Shown in pieces: positions 8,316-17,614 of a DNA stretch of 64,000 bases (position 1 is the first letter of the stretch; every line of letters starts with the position of its first letter). Location of the stretch: the NCBI RefSeq assembly GCF_000794385.1, contig NZ_JTJB01000031.1:1-64000 (forward strand). The letters run 5' to 3'. The position numbers and the translations under genes are program-made. Source of the DNA: Thermus sp. 2.9. GTDB lineage: Bacteria; Deinococcota; Deinococci; Deinococcales; Thermaceae. The notes under the pieces were generated by a model that was given only the letters and a program-made list of their open reading frames with translations, searched no databases and had not been told where the DNA came from.

Positions 8316-9536
8316 ATGAACCTTGGCCGTTCCTTCGTGGGTTTCTTGGCCTTGGCCCTCATGGCGGGGGCCGTGCTTTGGTGGGGGATTTCCAACAGCC
8401 AGGCTCCAAGCGCCCAACCCCCCAAAGCTCCCACCGCCGAGGGCGGGCTTTTGGAGTACGAGCGGAACACCGTGGAGATCGTGGAGAAGTACGGGGACGG
8501 GGTGGTCTACGTGGCCGTGGTGACCCGGCCGCAAAACGTCCAGCTTCCCCCGGGCTTTGAGTCCTTCGCTCCCTTTCTCCAGATGCCGCCCCAGGAGGGC
8601 ACGGGCTCGGGCTTCGTCATAGACAAGGAAGGGTACATCCTCACCAACTACCACGTGGTGGAAGGGGCGAGCCGCATCACGGTGAAGTTCCACAGCGACC
8701 CCAAGGAGTACCAGGCCCGTCTCGTGGGGGCGGCCCCGCCCTTGGACCTGGCCCTCCTCAAGGTGGACGCCCCCAAGGATAGGCTCGTGCCCCTGGTCCT
8801 CGGGGACTCGGACCGGATCCGGGTGGGGCAGAAGGCCATCGCCATGGGCAACCCCTTTGGGCTGGAGTTCACCGTGACCCAGGGGATCGTCTCCGCCATA
8901 CGGGAAAACCCCGGGGCCATTGGGGACGATTCCGGCCTGGTGCCCCAGGTGATCCAGACGGACGCCGCCATCAACCCAGGGAACTCCGGGGGGCCCCTTT
9001 TGAACTCCCGGGGCGAGGTGATCGGCATCAACACCGCCATTTTCACCCCCTCAGGCCAGTTTGGCGCCGCCCAGTTCGCCGGGGTGGGGTTCGCCCTGCC
9101 CATCAACCTGGTGAAGCAGTACCTGCCCGAGCTTAGGGCGGGGAAAACCTTGACCGCCGAGGAGATTATCCGGAGTCGCCCCAGGCTAGGGGTTTCCCTC
9201 ATTCCCCTTTCCCTCTATCCGGAAAGGCTCAGGCAGCAGTACGGCCTGCCCGCCACGGGGCTCATGGTGCAGGAGGTGGAGCGGAATAGCCCCGCGGCCC
9301 GGGCGGGCCTCAAGGCCCCAAGCCGCTTCGCCTACATCCAGCTTCCCACCGGGGAGACCCTGCAGGTGGGGGTGGACGGGGACGTGCTCCTAAAGGCGGA
9401 CGGGGTGCCCCTCACCTCCATCGCCCAGCTCCGCCAGGTGCTCTACGGGAAGAAGCCGGGGGAGGCGGTGGCCCTCGAGGTCTTCCGCCAGGGGAAAACC
9501 CTTACCGTAAGGGTGGTGCCCCAGGTGATGCGCTAA
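8316..9536 (+). CDS. HtrA/DegP-type serine protease with PDZ domain
   Basis: Envelope quality-control protease. A single N-terminal membrane anchor or signal (residues about 5-25) puts the enzyme outside the cytoplasm. The trypsin-like catalytic triad is visible: His in TNYHVVEGA, Asp in PPLDLALLKV and Ser in NPGNSGGPL. One C-terminal PDZ domain follows (residues about 290-406) with GLMVQEVERNSPAARAGL. 406 residues fits DegS/HtrA with one PDZ. A strong Shine-Dalgarno, GGAGGAGGTGA, precedes the ATG. The end overlaps the convergent DUF1850 gene by four bases. Confidence 0.95.
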   Translation: MNLGRSFVGFLALALMAGAVLWWGISNSQAPSAQPPKAPTAEGGLLEYERNTVEIVEKYGDGVVYVAVVTRPQNVQLPPGFESFAPFLQMPPQEGTGSGFVIDKEGYILTNYHVVEGASRITVKFHSDPKEYQARLVGAAPPLDLALLKVDAPKDRLVPLVLGDSDRIRVGQKAIAMGNPFGLEFTVTQGIVSAIRENPGAIGDDSGLVPQVIQTDAAINPGNSGGPLLNSRGEVIGINTAIFTPSGQFGAAQFAGVGFALPINLVKQYLPELRAGKTLTAEEIIRSRPRLGVSLIPLSLYPERLRQQYGLPATGLMVQEVERNSPAARAGLKAPSRFAYIQLPTGETLQVGVDGDVLLKADGVPLTSIAQLRQVLYGKKPGEAVALEVFRQGKTLTVRVVPQVMR

Positions 9537-9946
9537 GGGGGCCAAAGGAGCCGGACCCTTAGGCACCCTCCCGCCGCCTGGAACCACCGCCCTCCCAGGG
9601 CCAGGGCCAGGCCCACCTCCGAGCAGTAGCGGAGCTCTTTGCGCCGCTCCCGGGCTAAGCGCTCGTTCCACGGGTACTCGCCCCCCGTGTAGTAGGCTTC
9701 CGTCTCGGGGTCGGTGAAGGCCCGGAAGCCTTGGAAGGCCCAAAGGGGGTGGAACTCCAGGAGGACGGGCTTCCCCGTCACGGAGTTCACAAACTCCACC
9801 CGCACTTCCTGCCAAGGACCAAGGAGAAGAAGCCTCCTGCCCTCAGGGCCTTCCACCTCCACCACCCGCAAAGAGGCCAAAACGAGGAGGGAAAGCCAAA
9901 AGGCCCAGCTCGCAAGGAGCCGGGCCGGAAGCTTCTTGGCCAGCAT
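9533..9946 (-). CDS. DUF1850 domain protein, TRAP-associated
   Basis: 137 residues with one N-terminal membrane segment (about residues 12-26). The DUF1850 pattern follows: VEFVNSVTGKPVLLEF near residue 50 and FTDPETEAYYTGG near residue 77. DUF1850 genes are commonly found beside TAXI-type TRAP transporters, as here, directly downstream of a binding-protein gene with a 4-bp gap. The function is unknown. An accessory role for the transporter is an inference from context. Confidence 0.8.
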   Translation of the reverse strand: MLAKKLPARLLASWAFWLSLLVLASLRVVEVEGPEGRRLLLLGPWQEVRVEFVNSVTGKPVLLEFHPLWAFQGFRAFTDPETEAYYTGGEYPWNERLARERRKELRYCSEVGLALALGGRWFQAAGGCLRVRLLWPP

Positions 9947-9950
9947 GCCC

Positions 9951-10925
9951 CTACTTCAGGGCCCCGATCTCGCGGAAGTAGCGCAGAGCTCCCTCGTGGT
10001 AGGGGATGGTGCCCCCCACGAAGCGCACGGCGTTTTCCGGGGAGGTGTCCTTGGCGGCGGCCACCGCTTGGCGCAGGGCGGGAAGGTTCTCAAAGGTGGC
10101 CTTGGTGAGGGCGTAAGCGGCCTCCGCGGGGAGGCTTTCCGGGCAGAGGAAGAGGTTCCAGAAGGTGAGGGTGGGGGTGTCGGCCCGGGTGCCGTAGACG
10201 CTTTTGGGGATAACCCCGGGGCCCGCAAGGCCGGGGAAGCGGCGGCTGAAGGTCTGGACCACGGTGCTCTTGGGGTCTAGGGGTACCAAGTAGATCCTCT
10301 GCCCCTTCCGGGCCAGGGCGGCGGAAAGCTCCGTGATGGCCCCCGTGGGCAGGCCGCCCGACCAGAAGAAAGCGTCAATGCTCCCCTCAGAGAGGGCATT
10401 GGCGCTTTCCTGCGCCCCCAAACGCTCCTGCTTGGCGAAGTCCTTGGGGCTAAGCCCCGCCGCCTGCAGGACCAAAAGCGCCTCCACCTCTGTGCCGGAG
10501 CCCGGGGCCCCCGTGGAGACCCGCTTGCCCTTCAGGTCCTGCACCACCCGGATGCCCGAGCCTTCCCGGGTGACGAGGTGGAGGTAGTTGGGGTACATGG
10601 CGAAGAGGATGCGGGCGCTTTTGGCGGGCCGCTCCCGGAAGCGCTCGTGCTGGCCTGTGTAGGCCAGGTAGGCGGAGTCGGGCAAGACCGTGCCGCAGTA
10701 GTAAGTGCCCCCGCCGGTGCGGGTTTCCAGGAGGAGGAGGTTGTCTATGGAGGCCGCAGTCTGGATGGCCTGAGCCTCGGCCACCCCCGCCTTGTTCCAG
10801 ATCTCCGCCAAGGTGGTGCCGTAGTAGAAGTAGACCCCCCCCACCCCGCCGGTGGCGATGACCACCCGGGGTTTCTGGGCCACGGCCATCCCTAAGAGGG
10901 CTACCAGGAGGAGAACCCTTCTCAT
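9951..10925 (-). CDS. TAXI-family TRAP solute-binding protein (copy 1)
   Basis: Periplasmic substrate receptor of a sodium-driven TRAP uptake system. A cleavable signal (MRRVLLLVALLGMAVAQ) is followed by the TAXI-family start VVIATGGVGGVYFYYGTTLA, then a lysine-arginine-rich DLKGKRVSTGAPGSGTEVEA segment typical of TAXI proteins and a FWSGGLPTGAI ligand loop. It is 324 residues. It lies downstream of the fused permease gene on the same strand and is paralogous to the 13134-14117 product. The family transports dicarboxylates, glutamate and related acids, but the ligand here cannot be told. Confidence 0.93.
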   Translation of the reverse strand: MRRVLLLVALLGMAVAQKPRVVIATGGVGGVYFYYGTTLAEIWNKAGVAEAQAIQTAASIDNLLLLETRTGGGTYYCGTVLPDSAYLAYTGQHERFRERPAKSARILFAMYPNYLHLVTREGSGIRVVQDLKGKRVSTGAPGSGTEVEALLVLQAAGLSPKDFAKQERLGAQESANALSEGSIDAFFWSGGLPTGAITELSAALARKGQRIYLVPLDPKSTVVQTFSRRFPGLAGPGVIPKSVYGTRADTPTLTFWNLFLCPESLPAEAAYALTKATFENLPALRQAVAAAKDTSPENAVRFVGGTIPYHEGALRYFREIGALK

Positions 10926-10963
10926 CGCTTTACCCCCTTTCTGGGGCTACGCTACCCCTTCTC

Positions 10964-13072
10964 CTAAGGCGACGTCAAGCCCTTGGGCTTCATGAAGAAG
11001 GGAAGCCCCAGGAGGAAGGCGAGGAGGTTGAGAAGCGTGTGGGGGATGAAGAGGAGCAGGGCCAGGATCCCTAGGGCCCAGGCTTCCCAGCGCTTCAGGA
11101 CCCGCCGGGTGTAGCCAACGCCGGAGGCGGAGAGGTAGACGATGCCCGCGGCCACGGCCAGGAAGCGCTCCAGGATCATGGGCCAGGCCTCGCCGGGTGG
11201 GGAGTTTTCCAGGACGGGGACGATGAGGAGGGCGGTGCCGGCGTAGGAGAAGAGGAAGAAGAAGCCCACCAGGTACTTCGCAAGGGCCACCCGGGCGGCA
11301 TAGACCCCGGTCCGCAAGGGGTTGGTGCCGAAGACGCTGGCAGCGGCGTAGGCGGAAAGGGCCACGGGCGGGGTCACGTCGGCCAGGACGGCGTAGTAGA
11401 AGAGGAACATGTGGGTGGCGAGGAGGGCGGCGGAGTCGGGGATGCCGTTTTGCTTGGCCAGGGTGATGATGGCGGGGGCGGTGAGGGCGGAGGTGAGGAC
11501 GTAGGTGGCGGTGGGGGGCACGCCCATGCCCAGGACCAGGCTGAAGAGGGCGGTGATGAGGGTGGCGAGGAGGAGGCTTTCCCCGGAAACCTGCTGCAGG
11601 AGCTGGCTGAACTTGGAGGGCAGGCCGGAGATGACCATCATGGCGAAGATGAGGTTGGCGGCGGTGACGGCGGCGCCGATAGGGAGGAGGGTGCGGAAGC
11701 CCTCGGCGAGGCCCTGGAAGATGGGGGCGATGCCCCTAGGCCTCAAGGTGGGGTCCAGGTAGGCGAGGAGGACGAAGAGGACCAGGGCCGAGCTGGCGGC
11801 GGTGCTCACCTCGTAGCCCAGGTAGAGCATGGCGATGATGAGGAGGATGGGGAGGAAGATGATGGAGTAGCGCAAGGCATAGGCCCGGCGGCTCATGCCG
11901 AGCTCCGCCCCCACCGGGGGGAGCTTCGCTTTGCGGGAGTAGAACTCGTTAAAGGCCAGGACGGCGGTGAGGTAAAGGAGGGCGGGGCCTATGGCCATGA
12001 GGGCCACCTTGAGGTAGGGGATCTGCAAGACCTCCGCCATGATGAAGGCGATGGAACCCAGGACCGGGGGGGTGATGAGGGCGATGGTGCCGGCGGTGGC
12101 CACGAGGCCGGCGGCGGTGAGCCTGTCGTAGCCGGCTTTTTCGTAGAGGGGCTTGGTGAGGGCGGCCACGAACTGGGTGTCCGCGGCCCCCGAGCCGGAG
12201 AACATCCCCATGAAGATGCTGGCGAGCCCCGTGACCCGCCCCGGGGTGGCGGGGTGCTTGCCCACCAGGGCCAGGGCCAGGTTGGCCACCACCCGGCCCA
12301 GGCCCAGGGCCCCGATCATGCCGGAAAGCAGGGTGAAGTAGACCAGGTACTTGGCGGAGACCCCGGTGATGAGGCCGTAGATGCCCGCCTCGGTTTCGTT
12401 GAAGGTCTTGCCCAGGAGGAGGTCAATCCCCTGCTTGGTGCCCTTAAAGGGCCCGGGAAAGACGTCGGCGTAGAGGTTGTAGCTGAAGAAGAAGAGGACC
12501 AAAACGGGCATCACCGGGCCCAGGAGGCGGTAGACGAGGCCCAGGACCAGCATGATGAGGCCGAAGGACATGGCCATGTCCCAGGGGGCGGGGAGGACGG
12601 CCCGGTAGACGAGCTCTTCAAAGTGGCGGAGTTGGTAGAGGGTGGGGAAAAGGGCGAGGAGGACGGCGAGGAGGTCGGCGGGGCGCTTGAGGGGAGGGAG
12701 GAGGGCGGGAAGGGTGGCCACCGCCCAGTAGAGGAGGCCCAGGGCCTTGGCCGCCGGGGGGAGCTCCACCCCGGGGATGCCCGGGAAGAGGAAGTGGTAG
12801 AGGGGGATGAGGGTGAAGAGGAAGTAGACCCAGGCGCCCAGGGTGCGCTTCCTCGGAAGATAAAAGGAGACGAGGTAGCCTCCCACGAGGAGGAAGAGGA
12901 CGTGGGTGCTCCGCTCGAGCTGGACAATGTCCAGGATGGGGATGTCCGCTTTGGCCAAGGGGGTGAAGGGGTGGAGGACCAGGTAGAGGCTATAAAGGGC
13001 CCCCAGGACCAGGATCCAGTCCGTGAGGCGGCCTAGGGGGGTTTGGGGGGTTCTGGGGTGTTCCAGCTCCAT
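10964..13072 (-). CDS. TRAP transporter permease, fused 4TM-12TM subunits
   Basis: Integral membrane component of the TAXI-TRAP system, with small (DctQ-like) and large (DctM-like) subunits in one 702-residue chain. Many hydrophobic helices are visible. The DctM part shows GMFSGSGAADTQFVAALTKP and GMGVPPTATYVLTSALTAPA, the two membrane re-entrant signatures of the family. It lies between two binding-protein genes on the same strand and probably shares their transcript. It uses an ion gradient rather than ATP. Confidence 0.94.
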   Translation of the reverse strand: MELEHPRTPQTPLGRLTDWILVLGALYSLYLVLHPFTPLAKADIPILDIVQLERSTHVLFLLVGGYLVSFYLPRKRTLGAWVYFLFTLIPLYHFLFPGIPGVELPPAAKALGLLYWAVATLPALLPPLKRPADLLAVLLALFPTLYQLRHFEELVYRAVLPAPWDMAMSFGLIMLVLGLVYRLLGPVMPVLVLFFFSYNLYADVFPGPFKGTKQGIDLLLGKTFNETEAGIYGLITGVSAKYLVYFTLLSGMIGALGLGRVVANLALALVGKHPATPGRVTGLASIFMGMFSGSGAADTQFVAALTKPLYEKAGYDRLTAAGLVATAGTIALITPPVLGSIAFIMAEVLQIPYLKVALMAIGPALLYLTAVLAFNEFYSRKAKLPPVGAELGMSRRAYALRYSIIFLPILLIIAMLYLGYEVSTAASSALVLFVLLAYLDPTLRPRGIAPIFQGLAEGFRTLLPIGAAVTAANLIFAMMVISGLPSKFSQLLQQVSGESLLLATLITALFSLVLGMGVPPTATYVLTSALTAPAIITLAKQNGIPDSAALLATHMFLFYYAVLADVTPPVALSAYAAASVFGTNPLRTGVYAARVALAKYLVGFFFLFSYAGTALLIVPVLENSPPGEAWPMILERFLAVAAGIVYLSASGVGYTRRVLKRWEAWALGILALLLFIPHTLLNLLAFLLGLPFFMKPKGLTSP

Positions 13073-13095
13073 GGCTTAGCCTCCAAAAGGCCCGG

Positions 13096-13115
13096 GGCCT
13101 GGGAGGTCCCAGGCC
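13096..13115 (-). terminator. Intercistronic hairpin after the first binding-protein gene
   Basis: GGCCTGGG and its complement CCCAGGCC are separated by four bases, followed on the minus strand by a GC-rich stretch and TTTT. It sits between the binding-protein gene and the permease. It may partly terminate or stabilise mRNA, keeping binding protein in excess over permease. Confidence 0.5.
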
Positions 13116-13133
13116 ACCCGGGCGCCACGAGGA

Positions 13134-14117
13134 TCACTTGATGAGGCCTTTCTCCTTCAGGTACCGCTCGGCCCCGGGATGGAAGGGGATGGGGAGCTTG
13201 CCGTAAAGCTTGGCGGTGGCCTCGAGGCTCGTGTCCTTGGCCGCGGCCACGGCGGTGCGCAGGGTGTCCAGGTTCTCAAACACCGCCTTCATGATGCCGT
13301 AGGCCGCCTCGGCGGGGAGGCTGTCCGGGCAGACCACGATGTTGCCCGTGGCCAGGCCGGGGACGTCCGTACGGGTGTTGTACACGCTCTTGGGCACCCG
13401 GTAAGGATCCACCAGGCCGGGGAAGCGCTTCATGACCACCTGGGCCGTGGTGCTCTTGGGGTCAATGGGCACCAGGTGGACCCGGTCCCCCTTGCGGGCC
13501 AGGGTCTGGGAAAGCTCCACGATGGAGCCCGTGGGCACGCCTCCCACCCAGAAGAAGGCGTCCAGGGTGCCCTCCGCCAGGGCCTTGGCCCCCTCGGCCA
13601 CGGGGAGGCGCTCCCGCTTGGCGAAGGTTTCCGGCTTCACCCCCGCCCCTTGCAGGACCAAAAGGGCCAGGTTTTCCGTGCTGGAGCCGGGCTGGCCCGT
13701 GGAAACCCGCTTGCCCTTCAGGTCCTGGACCACCTTGATGCCGCTCTTCTCGGTGGTGACGATGTGGATAAAGGAGGGGTACATGTAGAACAGGACCCGC
13801 TGGTTCTTGGCCGGCCGCTCCTTGAAGCGGGGCTCCTCCCCGGTATAAGCCAAGTAGGCGGAGTCCGTGGTGGTGAGGGCGCAGTAGTAGGTGCCCCCGC
13901 CCGTGCGGTCGCGGAGGAGTTGCAGGTTATCGTAGGAACCCCCGGTCTGCACCGGCTGGGCCTCCACCACCCCGGCCTTGTTCAGGATGTCGGCCAGGGC
14001 GGTGCCGTAGTAGAAGAAGACTCCCCCGGTGCTTCCTGTGCCGATGGCCACCCGGGGCTTCTGGGCAAGGCCCAATCCCAGGACCAACAAACCGATAAGG
14101 ACCAAAGCTCGCTTCAT
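13134..14117 (-). CDS. TAXI-family TRAP solute-binding protein (copy 2)
   Basis: Paralogue of the 9951-10925 product with the same architecture: signal peptide MKRALVLIGLLVLGLGLAQ, then VAIGTGSTGGVFFYYGTALA, DLKGKRVSTGQPGSST and FFWVGGVPTGSI. It is first in the transporter operon. The ATG at 14117 is chosen over the one at 14132 because GGGAGGTG lies four bases upstream and the signal peptide then has a normal length. Two receptors for one permease suggest two ligands or two affinities. Confidence 0.93.
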   Translation of the reverse strand: MKRALVLIGLLVLGLGLAQKPRVAIGTGSTGGVFFYYGTALADILNKAGVVEAQPVQTGGSYDNLQLLRDRTGGGTYYCALTTTDSAYLAYTGEEPRFKERPAKNQRVLFYMYPSFIHIVTTEKSGIKVVQDLKGKRVSTGQPGSSTENLALLVLQGAGVKPETFAKRERLPVAEGAKALAEGTLDAFFWVGGVPTGSIVELSQTLARKGDRVHLVPIDPKSTTAQVVMKRFPGLVDPYRVPKSVYNTRTDVPGLATGNIVVCPDSLPAEAAYGIMKAVFENLDTLRTAVAAAKDTSLEATAKLYGKLPIPFHPGAERYLKEKGLIK

Positions 14118-14149
14118 GGGCACCTCCCGCATACTTTTGCGCCCCTAAC

Positions 14150-15253
14150 CTACCCCACCCCCCTAGGCCTGTCAAGCCCAAGAAGCCGCACCTGGAAGGC
14201 CCTTAAGAGGTCCGTTTTGCTCAAGACCCCCACAAGCCTTTCCCCTTCCACCACCAGGGCCCGGACATATCCCCTTTCCGCCATGCGTTCCAAGGCGGCC
14301 AGGGCTTCCTCTTCCGGGGAGAGAAGGAGGGGCGCTTGCAGGTAGCGGGTCACGGGGGCCAAGGGGTCGGCCCCCTCCAAACCCTCCAGCCCCACCACCC
14401 CAAGGACCCTTTCCCCCTCCACCACGGGAAAGCCGGAAACCTTGTGGTGGAGGGCGAGGCGCACGGCCTCCGCCACGGGAAGGTCGGGGGGGAGGACGAT
14501 GGGGTCAGGGGTCATGAGGTCCCGCACCCGAAGCCCTTCCAAGGCCTGGGCGAGGAGGGTGGCCTCCGCCTCGGCCCGGGAGGCCATGTAGACGAAAAAG
14601 GCGATGAGGACGAGAAAGGGGTTGAGGGCCAGAAGGCCGAAAAGCCCCAGGGCCAGGGCCACCGCCTGGCTTAGGGCCGCCGCCTGCTGGGTGGCCTTGG
14701 CGTAGGGCTTCCTTAGGGAGAGGAGGGCGCGGTAAACCCGCCCCCCGTCCAGGGGCAGGGCGGGAAGGAGGTTGAAGAGGGCCAGCATGAGGTTCACCAA
14801 GGCCAGGTGGTGGGTGAGGAACCCCAAGGCGCCGGAGGGTGCTTTTACGAGGTGGAAGAGGAGGGCCAAAACGAGGCTCACCGCCGGGCCCGCCAGGGCT
14901 ATGGCGAGCTCTTTGGCGGGCTCCTTGGGGAGCCTTTCCATCTGGGCCACCCCGCCCAAAAGCCAAAGGGTGATGCGCCGGGTCGCCACCCCAAAGCGCC
15001 TTGCGGTGAGGGCGTGGCCGAGCTCGTGGAGGAGCACGGAAAGGAAAAGCCCAAGGGCGGCCGAAAGCCCCAAGAGGAAGGGCCAAGGCCCTTCCAGGAG
15101 GCCTGGGTCTTGGGGGAGGCCGAAGAGCTCCAGATAGAGGGGAAGGTTCCGCCCGATGAGGAAGGCCAGAAGGGGAAGGACCAAGAGGAAGGAGGGGTCT
15201 AGGTAAAGGGGGATGCCGAAGAGGCGGAAGAGGAAAATCCCGCGCCCCGCCAT
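14150..15253 (-). CDS. Site-2-type zinc metalloprotease with CBS domains
   Basis: Intramembrane protease (M50 family). The zinc site is HELGH at residues 76-80, with the partner motif NLLPALPLDGGR about 90 residues later, both in predicted membrane helices. A C-terminal pair of CBS motifs (VRDLMTPDPIVLP and the VLSKTDLLRAF region) would sense nucleotides. The 367-residue length matches the SpoIVFB-like CBS subgroup. A TATACT box lies five bases upstream of the ATG. The gene ends 32 bp before the TAXI-2 start on the same strand, so the transporter may be co-transcribed. The substrate is unknown. Confidence 0.92.
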   Translation of the reverse strand: MAGRGIFLFRLFGIPLYLDPSFLLVLPLLAFLIGRNLPLYLELFGLPQDPGLLEGPWPFLLGLSAALGLFLSVLLHELGHALTARRFGVATRRITLWLLGGVAQMERLPKEPAKELAIALAGPAVSLVLALLFHLVKAPSGALGFLTHHLALVNLMLALFNLLPALPLDGGRVYRALLSLRKPYAKATQQAAALSQAVALALGLFGLLALNPFLVLIAFFVYMASRAEAEATLLAQALEGLRVRDLMTPDPIVLPPDLPVAEAVRLALHHKVSGFPVVEGERVLGVVGLEGLEGADPLAPVTRYLQAPLLLSPEEEALAALERMAERGYVRALVVEGERLVGVLSKTDLLRAFQVRLLGLDRPRGVG

Positions 15254-15324
15254 GCCTCAGTATAGGTCCGCCGGTAGGGGCTTCGCCTTGATAATGACCG
15301 GTCAGTCAGAGATAGGATGGAGGG
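15254..15324. promoter_or_regulatory. Divergent promoter region with TetR-like operator
   Basis: Minus strand: TATACT at 15261-15266 (complement) sits five bases before the protease ATG. Plus strand: GATAAT at 15290-15295 could be a -10 for the MFS gene. It is directly followed by the perfect palindrome TGACCGGTCA (about 15295-15304) and a further GTCA half-site. Such half-sites are typical of TetR-family operators. A repressor bound here would block the MFS transcript at its start. Confidence 0.5.
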
Positions 15325-16521
15325 GTGCTGGCCCTCGCCCTCCTCCAAGATCCCCGCTACCGCGCCTACTGGCTCGCCCTCTTCACCTCCCAGATGGGCA
15401 CCTGGATGCAGTCGGCGGCCCAGGCCTGGCTTGTCCTCCTCCTCACGGGGAGCGCGGAGCGGCTTGGGCTCGTGGTGGCCTTGCAGTTCCTGCCCTCCCT
15501 CCTCTTCTCCTTGCCCGCCGGGGTCCTGGCCGACCGCTACCCCAAGCGGAACCTCCTCCTCCTCACCCAGGGGGGGATGATGCTCCTCGCCCTCCTCATG
15601 GCCCTCCTCATCCTCACGGGGGCGGTGCGCTACGGGCATGTGCTCCTCTTCGCCTTCCTCTATGGGGCCCTAAACGCCATGGACCAGCCCGTGCGCCAAA
15701 GCTTCACCGTGGAGCTGGCGGGGCGGGAGCGGTATCCCGGGGCCATCGCCCTAAACTCCTTTGGCTTTAACACGAGCCGCCTCCTGGGGCCGGCGCTCGC
15801 TGGGGTGCTCATCGCCCTTTACGGGGTGGGGGTGGCCTACCTCGCCAACGCCCTTTCCTTCCTGCCCCTCCTCCTCGTCCTCCTGCGGGTGCCCCCGGGG
15901 CCCAGGGGGGAGGAGGGGGATGGGCGGTTCTTGAGGGAGGCCCTCGAGGGCGTCCGCTTCGTCCTGGAGCACCCCCTGGTGCGGCGGGTGGTGGGGCTCG
16001 TCCTCTTCGCCAGCCTCCTCGGCATGAACTTCCAGACCCTGGTCCCCGCCTACGCCCGGCTTGTCCTGGGGCTTTCCGCCACCGGCTACGGCTTTCTCCT
16101 TTCCGCCGTGGGGCTTGGGGCCTTGGGGGCGGCCCTGGTCATGGCCTTCACGGGAAGGCCTAGGCCCGGGCGCCTCCTCCTTGGGGTCTTCGCCCTGGCC
16201 CTCGCCCACCTGGGGCTTTTCCTTCCCCACCCCACCTGGGTCCCCCTCTTCCTCGCCCTGGGAGGGTTTGGCATGATCTCCGTCCTCATCAACGCCAACA
16301 CCTTGGTGCAGCTTTCCGTGCCCGATCGCCTGAGGGGCCGGGTTATGGCGGTCTACAGCCTGGTGATGCTGGGCACGGGGCCCTTGGGGGCTTACCTCAC
16401 GGGCCTCCTCTTTGAGCTTCTCGGGGGGCGGCTTGCCGCCTTCCTCCTGGGAAGCGCCGTCTTCTTGGTGGGCCTTTACCAGCTTCGGGCCTGGCCTAAG
16501 GACGCCAGTCCTCCGGCCTAG
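15325..16521 (+). CDS. MFS transporter, EntS/MFS_3-like
   Basis: About twelve membrane helices in 398 residues. The N-terminus ([30 protein letters not shown]) and the loop [10 protein letters not shown] after helix 2 are typical of the MFS_3/EntS-like exporter group, as are [13 protein letters not shown] and a second-half [18 protein letters not shown]. The start is GTG 15325, preceded by GGATGGAGG. The substrate is unknown. The operator-like palindrome upstream suggests induction by a ligand. The end overlaps convergent wecB by 26 bp. Confidence 0.9.
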   Translation: MLALALLQDPRYRAYWLALFTSQMGTWMQSAAQAWLVLLLTGSAERLGLVVALQFLPSLLFSLPAGVLADRYPKRNLLLLTQGGMMLLALLMALLILTGAVRYGHVLLFAFLYGALNAMDQPVRQSFTVELAGRERYPGAIALNSFGFNTSRLLGPALAGVLIALYGVGVAYLANALSFLPLLLVLLRVPPGPRGEEGDGRFLREALEGVRFVLEHPLVRRVVGLVLFASLLGMNFQTLVPAYARLVLGLSATGYGFLLSAVGLGALGAALVMAFTGRPRPGRLLLGVFALALAHLGLFLPHPTWVPLFLALGGFGMISVLINANTLVQLSVPDRLRGRVMAVYSLVMLGTGPLGAYLTGLLFELLGGRLAAFLLGSAVFLVGLYQLRAWPKDASPPA

Positions 16522-17614
16522 GGCCGAGGCCGAGCCGCCAGGCCACCCCCTGGGCCACCCGCTCCCCGGCCCTTCCGTCCCCGTAGGGGTTTTTTGCCCG
16601 GCGCATGCGGGCGAGGGCCTCGGGGTCTTCCAGAAGCCCCTTCACCACCCGGTAGACCCCTTCGGGGTCGGTGCCGGCCAGCCTCAGGATGCCCGCCTCC
16701 AGCCCCTCGGGCCTTTCCGTGACGTTCCTTAGGACCACCACCGGCACCCCCAAGGCCGCCCCCTCCTCCTGCAGGCCCCCCGAGTCCGTGACCAAAAGGA
16801 GGCTTTCCTTCATTAGCGCGGCCATGGGGCCGTACTCCAGGGGGTCTAGGAGGACGAAGTTCCTCACCCCCTTGAGCACCGGGAAGACCGCCTCCCGCAC
16901 CACGGGGTTCAGGTGCACGGGGTAAACGAAGGTGAGGTGGGGGAAGGCCTCCGCCACCCGCCTTAGGGCCCGGGCCAGCTCGGCGAGGATGGGCCAGTTT
17001 TCCCGGCGGTGCATGGTCACGGTGACGTAGGGCCCCGGGGGAAGCCCCTCGGGAAGGCGCCCCAGCTTGGCGGCCAGGAGCACGGCGTCCACCCCGGTCT
17101 GCCCCGTGACCAGGATCCCCTCCGCCCGCTTCCCCTCCTTTAGGAGGTTTTCCCGGGCCAAGGGCGTGGGGGCGAAGTCCAGGTCGGTGAGGACGTCGGT
17201 GAGGCGGCGGTTGGCCTCCTCAGGGAAGGGCTCCTTGAGGTTGCCGCTCCTAAGCCCCGCCTCCACGTGGCCCACGGGGATTCCTTCCAAGAAGGCGGCC
17301 CAGGCCACGGCGAAGGTGGTGAGGGTGTCCCCGTGCACCAAGACGTAGTCCGCCCGCATCTCCTTTAGCGCCCTGGCCGCTTGGGGAAGGATCCGGGCCG
17401 CCAGGTCGGGGAGGGCCTGGCGCTCTTGCATCACGTCCAGGTTCCGGTCCTCTGGGATGCCGAAAAGGCTCAGGGCCTGCCTTAACTGCTCCCGGTGTTG
17501 CCCCGTGAGGAGGACGAGGGGGGTGAGGTGGGGGATGGCCTTTAGGGCTAGGTACACCGGGGCCATCTTGGTGGCCTCGGGCCGGGTGCCGAAGGCCAAG
17601 ACCACGCGCTTCAT
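16496..17614 (-). CDS. wecB: UDP-N-acetylglucosamine 2-epimerase
   Basis: Interconverts UDP-GlcNAc and UDP-ManNAc for envelope polysaccharide. Family motifs are [15 protein letters not shown] at the N-terminus, [18 protein letters not shown] and [11 protein letters not shown], with TDSGGLQEE for UDP binding near residue 280. The start at ATG 17614 rather than 17626 is supported by GGAGGGG five bases upstream and by the ATGA overlap with the stop of wecA. It forms a tight operon with wecA and upp. Confidence 0.95.
   Translation of the reverse strand: MKRVVLAFGTRPEATKMAPVYLALKAIPHLTPLVLLTGQHREQLRQALSLFGIPEDRNLDVMQERQALPDLAARILPQAARALKEMRADYVLVHGDTLTTFAVAWAAFLEGIPVGHVEAGLRSGNLKEPFPEEANRRLTDVLTDLDFAPTPLARENLLKEGKRAEGILVTGQTGVDAVLLAAKLGRLPEGLPPGPYVTVTMHRRENWPILAELARALRRVAEAFPHLTFVYPVHLNPVVREAVFPVLKGVRNFVLLDPLEYGPMAALMKESLLLVTDSGGLQEEGAALGVPVVVLRNVTERPEGLEAGILRLAGTDPEGVYRVVKGLLEDPEALARMRRAKNPYGDGRAGERVAQGVAWRLGLGPRPEDWRP

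Noticed and set aside
6890-8470. 526-aa minus-strand ORF covering rraA and the complement of purU
   Set aside because: Only its last 168 residues are a real protein. The rest is the antisense of purU, and a proper start with -10 box lies at 7396.
11411-13036. 541-aa plus-strand ORF opposite the TRAP permease
   Set aside because: Composition is almost only Gly, Glu, Asp, Val and His in repeated runs, which is the complement of hydrophobic membrane codons. The permease on the other strand has clear family motifs.
13179-14345. 388-aa plus-strand ORF opposite the second TAXI protein
   Set aside because: No family pattern, and it runs through two real genes on the other strand. High G+C removes stops in shadow frames.
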